Source: Aminobacterium mobile DSM 12262 (lineage in GTDB: Bacteria > Synergistota > Synergistia > Synergistales > Aminobacteriaceae). From it: a DNA stretch of 64,000 nucleotides. How positions within the stretch are numbered: position 1 is the stretch's first letter; each line of letters begins with the position of its first letter. The DNA lies in the NCBI RefSeq assembly GCF_000526395.1, contig NZ_JAFZ01000001.1, forward strand, positions 868,001-932,000, given 5' to 3'. Under the pieces are notes generated by a model. The model saw only the letters and a list, made by a program, of their open reading frames with translations, had not been told where the DNA came from and did not search any database. The translations under genes and the position numbers were made by a program. Of this stretch, positions 43,404 to 52,808 are shown one piece after another.

Positions 43404-44474
43404 ATGACCGTAAAAGGGAAACACAACCCCAGAACTGCAAAGACAGGGCTTCCGCCAGGAAGCCTCGTACATGTAGGTGAGCAGAAAACGAGACAGACGT
43501 CGTTGCGTTTCATGCAGTATAGCGAAAATATATTTACAGAAAAATCTTTATCCAGCCTTGATGAATTTGATAAAAATGTCGTAGAAGACACAGAGGTATG
43601 GCTCGATATAATGGGGATACATGATATTCCAGTTGTGGAATCTATTGGCGAAAGGTTTTCCATTCACCATCTTGTGTTAGAAGACATTCTAAACACGGAG
43701 CAGCGCCCTAAAGCCGAAGATCATGACGCATTCGTATATGTCATCCTTAAAATGCTCGATATAGACCCTGTCTCTTTGAAAATACGAGTTGAGCAGGTCA
43801 GCCTTATTCTGGGAAATAACCTCATCCTATCTTTTCAGGAAGAGCCAGGAGATGTTTTTGATCCTGTCCGAGAGCGAATTCGCAGTGCTGCTGGACGGTT
43901 TAGGCGTCTTGGCGCAGATTACCTCCTTTACGCTCTTATGGACGCTATTGTCGATAGATATTTTGTTATTCTGGAGTGCATAGGGGAGAGTATAGAGGAG
44001 ATAGAAGAGGCTTTGCTCGAAAATCCTGACGCCCATTCCATACACGACCTCTATCTGAGGAAGAGAGAGCTTCTGACGTTGCGACATGCCGTATGGCCAT
44101 TGAGAGAGGCGGTCAATTCGCTGCGAAAAACAGACAATCGTTTGATACAACCAGAAACGTTGGCCTATTTCGAAGACCTTTACGATCATGTTATTCAAGT
44201 TATAGACACGGTGGAAACATTTCGGGAAACAATTGCCAGTATGCTTGATCTCTACCTCTCTTCTTTAAGCAACCGAATGAACGAAGTGATGCGCGTTTTA
44301 ACAGTCATCTCCACACTTTTTATCCCCCTAACCTTTATAGTAGGTGTATATGGCATGAATTTTAAATATATGCCGGAACTCGATTGGAAGTGGGGATACA
44401 TATTTGTTTGGTTGCTTATGGGCCTTATTATAAGTGGGATGGGTATGTGGTTTAAGCGCAAAAAGTGGTTTTAA
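43404..44474 (+). CDS. corA: CorA-family magnesium/cobalt transporter
   Basis: Encodes 356 residues from the ATG at 43404 with AAGGAGGAGGG upstream; an earlier in-frame start at 43356 overlaps the chromate gene. A long acidic N-terminal cytoplasmic domain leads to two C-terminal membrane helices with the YGMNF signature between them (GVYGMNFKYMPEL) and a basic KRKKWF end. It forms pentameric Mg2+ channels in the inner membrane. Confidence 0.95.
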   Translation: MTVKGKHNPRTAKTGLPPGSLVHVGEQKTRQTSLRFMQYSENIFTEKSLSSLDEFDKNVVEDTEVWLDIMGIHDIPVVESIGERFSIHHLVLEDILNTEQRPKAEDHDAFVYVILKMLDIDPVSLKIRVEQVSLILGNNLILSFQEEPGDVFDPVRERIRSAAGRFRRLGADYLLYALMDAIVDRYFVILECIGESIEEIEEALLENPDAHSIHDLYLRKRELLTLRHAVWPLREAVNSLRKTDNRLIQPETLAYFEDLYDHVIQVIDTVETFRETIASMLDLYLSSLSNRMNEVMRVLTVISTLFIPLTFIVGVYGMNFKYMPELDWKWGYIFVWLLMGLIISGMGMWFKRKKWF

Positions 44475-44516
44475 CTTCTGAAGGGGCTGTTTGTTTTTAG
44501 GGAGGTGTCAGTAAAC

Positions 44517-45254
44517 ATGTACGGGAATTTAGCTGATACCATCAGCTCAGCGCGTTCCCTTGTGGCCTTCTCCGGGGCAGGAATGAGTACGGAGTCGGGG
44601 CTTCCTGATTTCAGGTCTTCCAAAGGGCTCTGGGCACAGTACGACCCAATGGCGCTTGCATCTGTCCATGCAATGGAAAACAATCCTGGAGCGTTCCTCG
44701 ACTTTTATCGTTGCAGAATCAAGGCTTTAAAGAAAGCGGCGCCTAATCGTGCTCATTATGTGCTGGCAGACTGGGAGAAAAGAGGACTTTTGAAGGCGGT
44801 CATTACGCAAAATGTAGATGGCCTCCATCAGGAAGCCGGCTCGAAAGCGGTAGCGGAGCTTCATGGAAGTCTGCGTCGAGCTAGGTGCCGAAAGTGTTCT
44901 CATGAGGGTTCTTCCGATCTTTTGTTGCACGAAAAATCGTGCCCCCTTTGTGGAGGGTTTCTTCGCCCAAGCGTTGTCCTTTTTGGAGAAGCTTTGCCTG
45001 AAGAACCTTTAAATGAAGCTCAGAAACTTACTGCCACTAGCGATGTCTTTATCGTTCTCGGCTCGTCTCTCAACGTGTCGCCTGCCAACCTGTTCCCTGT
45101 GGAGGCGGTTCGACATAAAGCGACGCTTATTATTATTAATCAGGAACCGACTCTCTATGACGACGTGGCTTCTTTTGTAGTGCGGGAAAATCTTGTGGAA
45201 GTATTAGTCCATCTCCACAGAATTATTTTTAGAGAAAGAGGGGGCGCTCTATGA
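44517..45254 (+). CDS. cobB: Sirtuin-family NAD-dependent protein deacylase
   Basis: Encodes 245 residues from the ATG at 44517 with GGAGGTG nine bases upstream; the GTG at 44505 lies inside that ribosome site. GAGMSTESGLPDFRS is the NAD-binding motif, ITQNVDGLHQEAG has the Asn/Asp pair, ELHGS has the catalytic His, and two CxxC pairs (CRKC, CPLC) form the zinc module. It removes acetyl or acyl groups from lysines using NAD+. It overlaps the next gene by 4 bp. Confidence 0.95.
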   Translation: MYGNLADTISSARSLVAFSGAGMSTESGLPDFRSSKGLWAQYDPMALASVHAMENNPGAFLDFYRCRIKALKKAAPNRAHYVLADWEKRGLLKAVITQNVDGLHQEAGSKAVAELHGSLRRARCRKCSHEGSSDLLLHEKSCPLCGGFLRPSVVLFGEALPEEPLNEAQKLTATSDVFIVLGSSLNVSPANLFPVEAVRHKATLIIINQEPTLYDDVASFVVRENLVEVLVHLHRIIFRERGGAL

Positions 45255-46303
45255 TTAACCTCATTCGGAAAGGGGCTCCCGTCCTGATCTTAAAAGGGGA
45301 TAAAGATCGGATTATAACGTGGCTTCAGAAGCGTTTTGGCACCGCTATACTTTCTTTGCAGAATATGTCTTTTGAAGAGACGGTTGCTTTCGTGAAGCAA
45401 GAAGAAACGGCTCTTTATGTAAGCAATAGTCGTGATACCTCGAGAACTCTTCCTACCATCCTCGTTACGACAAGTCACCCAGATAAAATCTTAGAGCGCA
45501 TTATCAACGAAAATGCTACCGAAATGATCGAATGCGTGGAGAGGCTCCCGCGAGTCATCTTTTTTCGGGTCTTTGGGGACTATCGCACTGTCATTAAAGA
45601 GATACAAAATGATTTTGGCGGACGTTTAGGGAAAATTGGGCCGGAACTGCTTTTTGTGTCGGAGAATAGTGGAGTCCCTGTCTGTTTTACAGAAAAATCC
45701 TTGAAAAAGAGCATTGCATTAACGAAGGGGGATGTTTTTGAAGACATACTTTATATAGATATGCCTTTTGAAGAACTCTTCCGCAGATTGAATAATAGGG
45801 CTCTCCACTATTTCAATGCAGGTTTGGGATACCGGGATTGGAACGTAATGGAAATTCGTCTCTACGATGCAGACCTGCAATATTGGCTCCATAGCCGCCG
45901 GCTCAGATTGGCTCTTGAAGCTTTGGAAATAGGCATGATTATTGGGGAAGGATGGGGAAAAGACTACGCCCACATCCTTATGCCCGTTTCTGTCTACTGT
46001 ATCCGCATTCTGACTTTTTGGGAACCTAAAATTGTAAAGCGGGCTTTAATGGGTCTCGAATATACAGAGGCTGGCAAGCGTTTTGTAGACCTTGATCTTT
46101 ACTATAACCGTAAAAAGTTTTCCTGGGGAGAAGTTCCAGGGGGAGAGATAATGCCGAGAAGTGAGCGGGAACGGCCTCGAACAACACTGTCTATGGCTTT
46201 TCGTAAAGAGATCATGCAGACGATCCTTCCAGAGGAACGGCAGGAAATAGAAAATATTGAACGGGCGATTCTTGAAAAAATTCCTAAGAGAAACGATGTT
46301 TAG
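45251..46303 (+). CDS. Uncharacterised protein, 350 residues, coupled to cobB
   Basis: The ATG overlaps the sirtuin stop (ATGA). There is no signal or membrane segment. I do not recognise the family. The middle contains FNAGLGYRDWNVMEIRLYDADLQYWLHSRRLRLALEALE, well structured and basic, and the C-terminus is charged and helical. The coupling suggests a functional link to the deacylase, but no catalytic motif is visible. Possibly lineage-specific. Confidence 0.75.
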   Translation: MINLIRKGAPVLILKGDKDRIITWLQKRFGTAILSLQNMSFEETVAFVKQEETALYVSNSRDTSRTLPTILVTTSHPDKILERIINENATEMIECVERLPRVIFFRVFGDYRTVIKEIQNDFGGRLGKIGPELLFVSENSGVPVCFTEKSLKKSIALTKGDVFEDILYIDMPFEELFRRLNNRALHYFNAGLGYRDWNVMEIRLYDADLQYWLHSRRLRLALEALEIGMIIGEGWGKDYAHILMPVSVYCIRILTFWEPKIVKRALMGLEYTEAGKRFVDLDLYYNRKKFSWGEVPGGEIMPRSERERPRTTLSMAFRKEIMQTILPEERQEIENIERAILEKIPKRNDV

Positions 46304-46395
46304 TATACCCTGTCTCGTATGTCAAGGTAGAGAAAAGTCTGTGGTAGAATACGCTTACTACTTTTTTGTTTCTATGTTTGAAAGGAGAAACTTTT

Positions 46396-48291
46396 TTGAC
46401 TCAGACTTTTTTGCCAGTATCCAAGAAGGATATGCGGGCCCGGGGTTGGGATGAACTGGATTTCCTTTTCATCAGCGGTGATGCATACGTAGATGATCCA
46501 AGCTTTGGTCATGCCATTATAACCAGGATTCTTGAGAGAGAGGGGTATCGTGTAGGAATTATCCCTCAACCAGATTGGCATAATGTAAAAGATTTCGAGC
46601 GTCTCGGCCGTCCTCGCCTCGGCGTTATGGTTTCGGCAGGGAACCTCGACTCTATGCTCAATAAGCTGACAGCCTCGAAAAAGAGCAGGAGTACAGATAG
46701 CTATTCTCCTGGCGGGAAACGGGGATACCGACCGGACCGGGCTACAATCGTATATTGCAACCGCATCCGCGAGCTCTGGGGTGATATTCCTATTGTTATA
46801 GGGGGTATCGAGGCAAGTTTGCGGCGATTTGCCCATTATGATTATTGGTCTGATACTGTTCGCCGCTCAATCCTGATCGATAGTCAAGCAGATATTTTAG
46901 TGTACGGCATGGGTGAAAAGCAGATAATCCAGGTAGCATCCCTCCTTGAAAAGGGATTGCCTGTATCTGAAATACAAGATATAGCCGGGACATGCTATAA
47001 AACTCGTACTCTTGAGCGGCTCTGGGATTATGAAGAGTGTCCATCCTTTGAGGATGTGTTTCGAGATAAAAAAGCTTTTGCCGATGCGTTTCGTATCCAA
47101 TATCTGGAGCAAGATCCTATTCGCGGAAAGATTGTCGTTCAACGTCACGAGACCTTTTATGTGGTACAGAATCCGCCGGTGTTACCTATGACGACGCAAG
47201 AATTAGACGAAGTATATGAGCTTTCTTATATGCGCACGTGGCATCCTATGTACGCTAAAGACGGGGGAGTTCCTGCCATTCAGGAGGTACGGTTCAGTAT
47301 CACAACTCATCGCGGTTGTTTTGGGGACTGCGCTTTTTGTGCTATAGCGTCTCATCAAGGAAGAATGATACAAAGTCGCTCGGAGGAGTCTATTTTGCGA
47401 GAGGCGAAATTATTGACCACTCTTCCGGATTTTAAAGGATATATCCATGACGTAGGCGGCCCTACAGCAAATTTCAACTCTCCATCATGTCAGAGCCAGA
47501 TGGAGCGGGGCACATGTAAAAATAAGCAGTGTCTTTCCCCTGAACCGTGTAAAAACATGAAGGCAGATCATGAGGGGTATATCCATCTTCTGCGTCAGAT
47601 ACGAGCACTTCCCCGAGTGAAAAAAGTCTTTATTCGGTCGGGCATACGTTTCGATTATTTATTGGCGGATAAAAAAGGAAACTTTTTGGAAGAGCTTTGT
47701 CGGTATCACGTTAGCGGGCAGCTGAAAGTTGCGCCAGAACATGTATCAGATACAGTGCTTCGTCTTATGAGAAAATCTAGCGGGAATGTCTATAAAAAGT
47801 TCATGAATCAATATGAGGCCATGAACAAAAAGTTGGGAAAGAAGCAGTACCTTGTTCCGTACTTTATATCGAGTCATCCAGGGGCGGGCTTGAAAGAGGC
47901 TATTGAACTTGCCGAGTTTGTGCGAGATCTTGATTTTATGCCAGAACAGGTACAGGATTTTATACCGACGCCCGGGAGCCTTTCTACATGTATGTATTAC
48001 ACGGGTATAGACCCATTAACGGGGGAAGAGGTATACGTCCCCCGAACAAATGAAGAAAGAAAAATGCAGCGTGCCCTTTTGCAGTACCGGAAGCCATCAA
48101 ATCACCGACTTGTTCGCGAGGCCTTAGCGATCGCGCATCGGGAAGACCTGATAGGGTGGGGAAAAAATTGTTTAGTTCCTCCCGAAGATCACGCACAGCC
48201 TAAAACTCCCGTTACGTCCTCTCGATCTTCGAAAGGGGCTAAGAATGTCCGCCGCCAGAGGCGTGGTGATAGGAGGCGCAGAAAACCGTGA
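46396..48291 (+). CDS. YgiQ-family radical SAM protein
   Basis: Encodes 631 residues from TTG at 46396, which has AAAGGAG at a 9-nt spacing; an ATG at 46366 has no ribosome site. The N-terminal YgiQ domain has a B12-like Rossmann start ([24 protein letters not shown]) and [17 protein letters not shown]. The radical SAM cluster motif is CFGDCAFC (C-x3-C-x2-C, about residue 312), followed by the TRG-like DVGGPTANF and a KVAPEHVSD segment. Substrate unknown. It overlaps the next gene by 4 bp. Confidence 0.93.
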   Translation: MTQTFLPVSKKDMRARGWDELDFLFISGDAYVDDPSFGHAIITRILEREGYRVGIIPQPDWHNVKDFERLGRPRLGVMVSAGNLDSMLNKLTASKKSRSTDSYSPGGKRGYRPDRATIVYCNRIRELWGDIPIVIGGIEASLRRFAHYDYWSDTVRRSILIDSQADILVYGMGEKQIIQVASLLEKGLPVSEIQDIAGTCYKTRTLERLWDYEECPSFEDVFRDKKAFADAFRIQYLEQDPIRGKIVVQRHETFYVVQNPPVLPMTTQELDEVYELSYMRTWHPMYAKDGGVPAIQEVRFSITTHRGCFGDCAFCAIASHQGRMIQSRSEESILREAKLLTTLPDFKGYIHDVGGPTANFNSPSCQSQMERGTCKNKQCLSPEPCKNMKADHEGYIHLLRQIRALPRVKKVFIRSGIRFDYLLADKKGNFLEELCRYHVSGQLKVAPEHVSDTVLRLMRKSSGNVYKKFMNQYEAMNKKLGKKQYLVPYFISSHPGAGLKEAIELAEFVRDLDFMPEQVQDFIPTPGSLSTCMYYTGIDPLTGEEVYVPRTNEERKMQRALLQYRKPSNHRLVREALAIAHREDLIGWGKNCLVPPEDHAQPKTPVTSSRSSKGAKNVRRQRRGDRRRRKP

Positions 48292-48989
48292 GAAAGCCTT
48301 TAAAAACCTATCGCTTTGTGTTGATATGCATAGGAGCGCTTAGTATTTCTTTATGTGGAAGTTTATGGTATCTGGCTACTCAGGGGGACGTTGGTGAATC
48401 TTTTTCTGAGGATGCCCCCCCTGTTTCTCCTCCTCAGCATCCTGTTAAGCCACCTGTTTTAGAGATGGGTTTAGACGAAAATGGAACGAATACCCAACAC
48501 GATGCTCTTCAGGTGGCTCCTGCAACGCCTGCATTACCTACACCATCAGCACCGACGCCCACCTCGCTGGAAGATATAGAAAACGCCATTGTATCTCCGT
48601 CAGATTCTCCGTTGCTCCCTCGACAAAAAACACGGGAAGAAGAGTTGAGAGAGCTAAAAAACTATATACGTCCCAAAGAGGCATCAAAGGAAAACATGGT
48701 TTCTATTCCTGTAGCTGATAGTGTCATTAAGAAGGGGAAGGAACTTAAAGAATCTATAGAGGGAGAGGCAAAAGATGCTATGCAAGAAACGTTTGACGTT
48801 CTCCCAGGCATTGCTGCAGAAGTAGAGGAAGCGGAACTAGGCGTGCAGGGCAATAAAGTGACTATAAAATTCTCTATGCCGGCAGATAGAGTTAAGATAT
48901 TTGGCGAGCTACCGTCGGAGCCCCCTAAAAAGAAGCACATAACCTCAGACGACGTGTCGTCCGACGATGTGCATGCTGGCAAAGAATAG
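48288..48989 (+). CDS. Membrane-anchored Pro-rich protein of unknown function
   Basis: Encodes 233 residues; the GTG overlaps the YgiQ stop (GTGA). One N-terminal hydrophobic segment (about 10-30) suggests an inner-membrane anchor or signal. A Pro/Ala/Ser/Thr-rich linker (about 40-110), charged helices and an acidic tail with a repeated SDDV motif follow. No recognised domain. Confidence 0.7.
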   Translation: MRKPLKTYRFVLICIGALSISLCGSLWYLATQGDVGESFSEDAPPVSPPQHPVKPPVLEMGLDENGTNTQHDALQVAPATPALPTPSAPTPTSLEDIENAIVSPSDSPLLPRQKTREEELRELKNYIRPKEASKENMVSIPVADSVIKKGKELKESIEGEAKDAMQETFDVLPGIAAEVEEAELGVQGNKVTIKFSMPADRVKIFGELPSEPPKKKHITSDDVSSDDVHAGKE

Positions 48990-48991
48990 CA

Positions 48992-49918
48992 TTAGCTTTT
49001 CGCTGTTTCCTTTCCTGAGGCAGCGATAAAACGTTGAAATATGAGAGGGGCCGCTTCAGTGAGAAGTACGGCTATAAAAATAAGGACACAGCCGGCAGTC
49101 ATGTGAGCTGTAAAGGTTTCGTTCAAAAGTAAAATGCCTGCAAGAGCTCCAAAAACAGATTCAAGGCTCAGTAAAATAGCAGCGTGAGACGAGGGGGTAA
49201 ATTGCTGAGCCGCGTTTTGCACAGATAGGGCGAAGACAGTACAAAGAAGCACAGTGAAAGCAATGTCTCCCCAAGCGCTTGGGGCTACAGCTACAGGCCA
49301 AGTCTCGAAAAAGAGGGCGCAAAAGATACTCAATACGGCTGTCGTCCCGATTTGAAGGGCGGTTAGAGCGAGAGGGTCAATGGAGGCTGCAAAATATTCA
49401 ATGGCCAGAATATGGCAGGCAAAGAAAAATGCACAAGCTATGGTAAGGAGGTCTCCCCTGTTAAGATTTAAAAGAGCCTCCCCATCTCCTTGAAGTGAGA
49501 GGAGTCCCATTCCTACGAGACAGATGAACGAAGAAACAAAAGTTAGAGTTCCGGGGAAGATTTTTCGTATCGCCCATGAAAGAAAAGGTACCATAACAAC
49601 ATAGGTAGAGGTGATGAAAGCCTGTTTTCCCGCTGTAGTATACTCTAGCCCTATAGTTTGAGTCACGAACCCCAGGAAGAGAAAAACGCCTACGAGGAGG
49701 CCGGAACGAATCTGTTTTATTGTGAGCGTTTCAAGTCTCTTGCGAAAAAGAAGGGCTAAAATGAAAAAAGAGGCTGTGAAACGCACAGAGAGAAGGTAAA
49801 ATGGAGGGAAGCTGTCTAAGGCACCTTTCATTGCCACAAAACCAACGCCCCAAAAGAGGGCAATGAGAACCAGTGCGCTATCAGCAAATAAAACTTTATA
49901 TCGAGTTAATAAAGACAT
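48992..49918 (-). CDS. DMT-superfamily (EamA) transporter
   Basis: Encodes 308 residues from the ATG at 49918 with GAGGAG eight bases upstream; a GTG three codons earlier is possible. Ten hydrophobic segments with a FWGVGFVAMKGALD start, TAGKQAFITSTYVVMVPFLSWAI in repeat one and SHAAILLSLESVFGALAGILLLNE in repeat two. Drug/metabolite exporter of unknown substrate, unrelated in detail to the EamA gene at 39956. Confidence 0.9.
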   Translation of the reverse strand: MSLLTRYKVLFADSALVLIALFWGVGFVAMKGALDSFPPFYLLSVRFTASFFILALLFRKRLETLTIKQIRSGLLVGVFLFLGFVTQTIGLEYTTAGKQAFITSTYVVMVPFLSWAIRKIFPGTLTFVSSFICLVGMGLLSLQGDGEALLNLNRGDLLTIACAFFFACHILAIEYFAASIDPLALTALQIGTTAVLSIFCALFFETWPVAVAPSAWGDIAFTVLLCTVFALSVQNAAQQFTPSSHAAILLSLESVFGALAGILLLNETFTAHMTAGCVLIFIAVLLTEAAPLIFQRFIAASGKETAKS

Positions 49919-50342
49919 ACATGTCACTCCTCATCTATTTTAAACGAAAAATACGAGTCGCATCTTTTGAGTTTGTAGGCACAACGTAAAACTGACAAGA
50001 AAAAACATAGGATAAGTGAACTAAAGTTTCAAAAACAAAATCTTGATACATTATCTCATGTTTAGTGTTGATAATAAAGGGTTACATGCCAGTACGTAAG
50101 GTGTTTGAGTGCGGTTCCACGCAGGTAATAGTAAGAAGTGAGGGAAATGGTGTTGAGCTTGAGCTGCTCCTCCTACATGTCCGTTGTTATATGCTAGTGT
50201 TGGCGAGGAATGAGGGGGATATATGGGATAAACTTTTATTTACAAAGAAAAGTTTCACGGAGTATAATGTATGCGCGAAATATATCAATCTTGAGACAGG
50301 GAAAAAACTGTTCTCCATCAAGTAAAAGGGGGGTTGTCATAG
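49919..50342. other. Spacer and promoter region upstream of the hydrogenase operon
   Basis: A possible frame (50065-50325, 86 codons; alternative ATG at 50086) has weak coding character and contains the operon promoter inside it, so I regard it as spurious. The rest is AT-rich divergent spacer. AAAAGGGGGG just before 50343 is the ribosome site of the first mbh gene. Confidence 0.5.
50239..50268 (+). promoter_or_regulatory. Promoter of the mbh-like operon
   Basis: TTTACA (50239-50244), an 18-bp spacer and a perfect TATAAT (50263-50268) lie about 75 nt upstream of the mbhA start at 50343. It is the only good sigma-70-type promoter seen before the 14 tightly packed genes. Confidence 0.6.
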
Positions 50343-50828
50343 GTGTTTATTTTTATAGCTTCCTTTCTGATGTATTTGCTGCTCGTGTGGTCTGGTGGAA
50401 GCATTAGTTTAGTTGAGATAGGGATTGGTGCGATTCTGGCGACGATCCTCGCTTTTGCGTCTCACACGTGGAGCCCTTCTAAGCCGCTCAGTTTTAAAGC
50501 GCTGAATCCTCTAAAATGGTTAACCTTTCTTTATTATCTTTTAGTTCCTTTTGCCATAGGGCTCATTAAGGCTAATATCGACGTGGCGACTCGAGTTATA
50601 ACAGGAGATATACATCCCGGGATCGTGAAACTAAACCCAGGGCTGAAGAGCGACGTGGCCAAAACCATTCTGGCTGATTCCATAACGTTAACTCCAGGAA
50701 CATTAACGGTGGATGTAGATGATGATGGGGCTTATTACATCCATTGGATTAATGTATTGGATGTTTCTCCAGAGGAGGAACAAGTGTACGGTTCTTTCGC
50801 TCGGTGGGCAAGGAGGTTGGCGGATTGA
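50343..50828 (+). CDS. mbhA: Mbh subunit A, MnhE/MrpE-like antiporter subunit
   Basis: Encodes 161 residues, starting with GTG. Two N-terminal helices and a soluble part with SITLTPGTLTVDVDDDGAYYIHWINV, the hallmark of MrpE/MnhE. First gene of the operon, whose order matches mbhA-N of Pyrococcus furiosus. It belongs to the membrane ion-translocating module. Confidence 0.92.
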   Translation: MFIFIASFLMYLLLVWSGGSISLVEIGIGAILATILAFASHTWSPSKPLSFKALNPLKWLTFLYYLLVPFAIGLIKANIDVATRVITGDIHPGIVKLNPGLKSDVAKTILADSITLTPGTLTVDVDDDGAYYIHWINVLDVSPEEEQVYGSFARWARRLAD

Positions 50829-51085
50829 GTATCCAGCTATTAATGTGGGGAGCTATGGTGCTCGGAATTCTTGCTATTGTTATTTTCGGTCGTCTTATCG
50901 CTGGTCCGACGATTCCAGACAGAGCTGTTGCCCTCGATACGGTGAACACTCTCGTTGTGGCCATTATGATCTTGCTGTCAGCTGTTTTCGATTCAGTAGT
51001 AATGATAGATGTGGCCATCGTTTATGCAGCTCTTTCCTTCGTGGGAACGATGTTTATTGCCCGTTTCATAGAAGGAGGGATGTAG
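50825..51085 (+). CDS. mbhB: Mbh subunit B, MnhF-like
   Basis: Encodes 86 residues from TTG at 50825, which overlaps the previous stop (TTGA) with AAGGAGG at a 7-nt spacing; a GTG at 50804 sits before that ribosome site. RLIAGPTIPDRAVALDTVNTLVV and VDVAIVYAALSFVGTM-type helices match MrpF/MnhF. Confidence 0.92.
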   Translation: MSIQLLMWGAMVLGILAIVIFGRLIAGPTIPDRAVALDTVNTLVVAIMILLSAVFDSVVMIDVAIVYAALSFVGTMFIARFIEGGM

Positions 51086-51086
51086 G

Positions 51087-51467
51087 GTGCTGGAGAAATA
51101 CCTCGTTGGAATTTTTATTACTATCGGGCTTTTTTTTAATACGCTAGGGGCTATTTCGCTCTATAGATTTCCAGATGTATATACGAGACTTCATGGAGCG
51201 ACGAAGTGCACGACCTTTGGAAGCATTTTTACGTCGTTGGCCGTTATAGCGTATGCTGCTTTCCGTATACACCAAGGTGGGGGGAGTCGGTTTACAGTTT
51301 TGATCATCCACGCCGTAGTGGCGGTGATGGTTCTGCTCATAACGAATGCTACAGGAGCCCATGCCATTGCCCGGGCTGCGCACAGAAGTGGAATTGTCCC
51401 CAAAATGGCAGTGGTTGATCGTCTTGCGGAAGAAGAAGAACGTAAAGGTGGTGTTGTCAGTGAGTGA
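51087..51467 (+). CDS. mbhC: Mbh subunit C, MnhG-like
   Basis: Encodes 126 residues from GTG, one base after the previous stop, with AAGGAGGGA upstream. SLYRFPDVYTRLHGATKCTTFG is the MrpG/MnhG signature. Three membrane helices. Confidence 0.92.
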   Translation: MLEKYLVGIFITIGLFFNTLGAISLYRFPDVYTRLHGATKCTTFGSIFTSLAVIAYAAFRIHQGGGSRFTVLIIHAVVAVMVLLITNATGAHAIARAAHRSGIVPKMAVVDRLAEEEERKGGVVSE

Positions 51468-51723
51468 GATTTTCCATCTTGCCGTCCTTGTACTGCTCAC
51501 TTTATCCGCTTTTTTCGCCGTATGGTTTCGAGATCTTCTCTCTTCTGTCATCTCTTTAGGCGTTTTTAGTCTGGTCATGGCTGTAGAGTTTTATCTTCTG
51601 CATGCGCCAGATGTGGCCATTGCCGAAGCGGCTATTGGTGCCGGCCTGAATACGGCAATTTATATCATTGCATTGAGAGGGTGCGGAAAAGCGCGGAGCA
51701 AAACCGGAGGTGACATCCGGTGA
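51460..51723 (+). CDS. mbhD: Mbh subunit D, DUF4040 / MnhB N-terminal-like
   Basis: Encodes 87 residues from GTG at 51460, overlapping the MnhG-like gene by 8 bp, with AAAGGTGGT upstream. Three helices with the conserved HAPDVAIAEAAIGAGLNTAIYIIAL of MbhD and the MrpA C-terminal region. Confidence 0.9.
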   Translation: MSEIFHLAVLVLLTLSAFFAVWFRDLLSSVISLGVFSLVMAVEFYLLHAPDVAIAEAAIGAGLNTAIYIIALRGCGKARSKTGGDIR

Positions 51724-51992
51724 AAAAAACTCTTTTTATAGTTGCGGCATTGATTCTCGGCGGGCTTGTTTGGGGAGGCCTGGATTCCATCCATCCCTTC
51801 GGTGATCCAGGACAGGTGGCTATGGACAATTATTTTATTGACCATGCTCTTGTTGATCGATCGGCCGAGAACGTGGTTACCTCCATAGTCTTCGATTTTC
51901 GAGGCTTTGATACTATCGGAGAAGCAGCCGTTCTTTTTACAGCTGTGTGCTCAGTTACCGCCTTGTTCAGGGAAGGGGGCAAAAAGAAATGA
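51720..51992 (+). CDS. mbhE: Mbh subunit E
   Basis: Encodes 90 residues from GTG overlapping the previous stop by 4 bp. Two helices flank a periplasmic loop; ENVVTSIVFDFRGFDTIGEAAVLFTA is conserved in MbhE and the corresponding MrpA C-terminal segment. Confidence 0.9.
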   Translation: MKKTLFIVAALILGGLVWGGLDSIHPFGDPGQVAMDNYFIDHALVDRSAENVVTSIVFDFRGFDTIGEAAVLFTAVCSVTALFREGGKKK

Positions 51993-52471
51993 AGCCTCTC
52001 TCTGTTGTTGTTCGGACTGGATGTGATTTATTCGCCTGGTTTATGGTGATCTTCGGTGCGTACGTTATCATACATGGTGATGTAACGCCTGGGGGCGGAT
52101 TCCAGGGAGGAGCTGTGGTGGCCACATTCCTTGCGTTTTTACTCGTGGCTTATGGCTGGAATACGCTTAAACTCTGGCTTCAGGAGAGCGTTTACAATGC
52201 TATGCTTGGCTTCGGCCTCTTGTGTTTTTTAGTGTTGGGATTTATGGGAATGCCCGCCTCCTTCTTTTATAACTTTGTAGCGATTCCCGCTGCTGAAGTT
52301 GCGAAGAGCGGACACGGCATTATCCCTCCTTCGGGAACTATTGCCTTAATGGATATAGCTGTAGGTATAGAGGTGACAGGAGGGCTTTCCTTGATTCTCG
52401 TCTACATGTTTAAAGGAATTCACCTGTTCGATAACTACGAGATAGGAGAGGAGAGCGGCCATGATCGGTAA
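51989..52471 (+). CDS. mbhF: Mbh subunit F, MnhB-like
   Basis: Encodes 160 residues from the ATG at 51989 (ATGA overlap), with GGAAGGGGG upstream. HGDVTPGGGFQGGAVVA is the MrpB/MnhB fingerprint. Four membrane helices. Confidence 0.92.
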   Translation: MKPLSVVVRTGCDLFAWFMVIFGAYVIIHGDVTPGGGFQGGAVVATFLAFLLVAYGWNTLKLWLQESVYNAMLGFGLLCFLVLGFMGMPASFFYNFVAIPAAEVAKSGHGIIPPSGTIALMDIAVGIEVTGGLSLILVYMFKGIHLFDNYEIGEESGHDR

Positions 52472-52808
52472 TGCCCCATTCCTCATAGTAGGAGTTCTCT
52501 TCCTTATGGGTCTGATAGCCGTGCTGACGGAGAAGAACCTTGTGAAAATTGCTATCGGTATAAGCATTATTGAATCAGCAACGAATATGTTCCTTATAGT
52601 TTTGGGATACCGCACTGGTGGCACAGTTCCTGTGAGGTTTTTAGCAGCAGGTGAGGGCGTTATGGTTCTTCCTACACCTCAGGCTCTTACGTTGACAGCA
52701 ATTGTTATTGCCTTGGCGACAACGGCGTTGATGCTCTCTTTGATCATGCTGTTATATCGCCATTATGGGACGTTGAATATTGACGAGATACGGAGGTTGC
52801 GAGGATGA
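52461..52808 (+). CDS. mbhG: Mbh subunit G, MnhC/NuoK-like
   Basis: Encodes 115 residues; overlaps the previous gene by 11 bp, ribosome site GGAGAGGAGAG. Three helices, with a KIAIGISIIESATNMFLIVLGY glutamate helix and PTPQALTLTAIVIALATTALML, as in MrpC/NuoK. Confidence 0.92.
   Translation: MIGNAPFLIVGVLFLMGLIAVLTEKNLVKIAIGISIIESATNMFLIVLGYRTGGTVPVRFLAAGEGVMVLPTPQALTLTAIVIALATTALMLSLIMLLYRHYGTLNIDEIRRLRG

Noticed and set aside
50065-50325. An 86-codon frame upstream of the hydrogenase operon
   Set aside because: It contains the operon promoter, has only a weak ribosome site for the internal ATG, and has no recognisable family.
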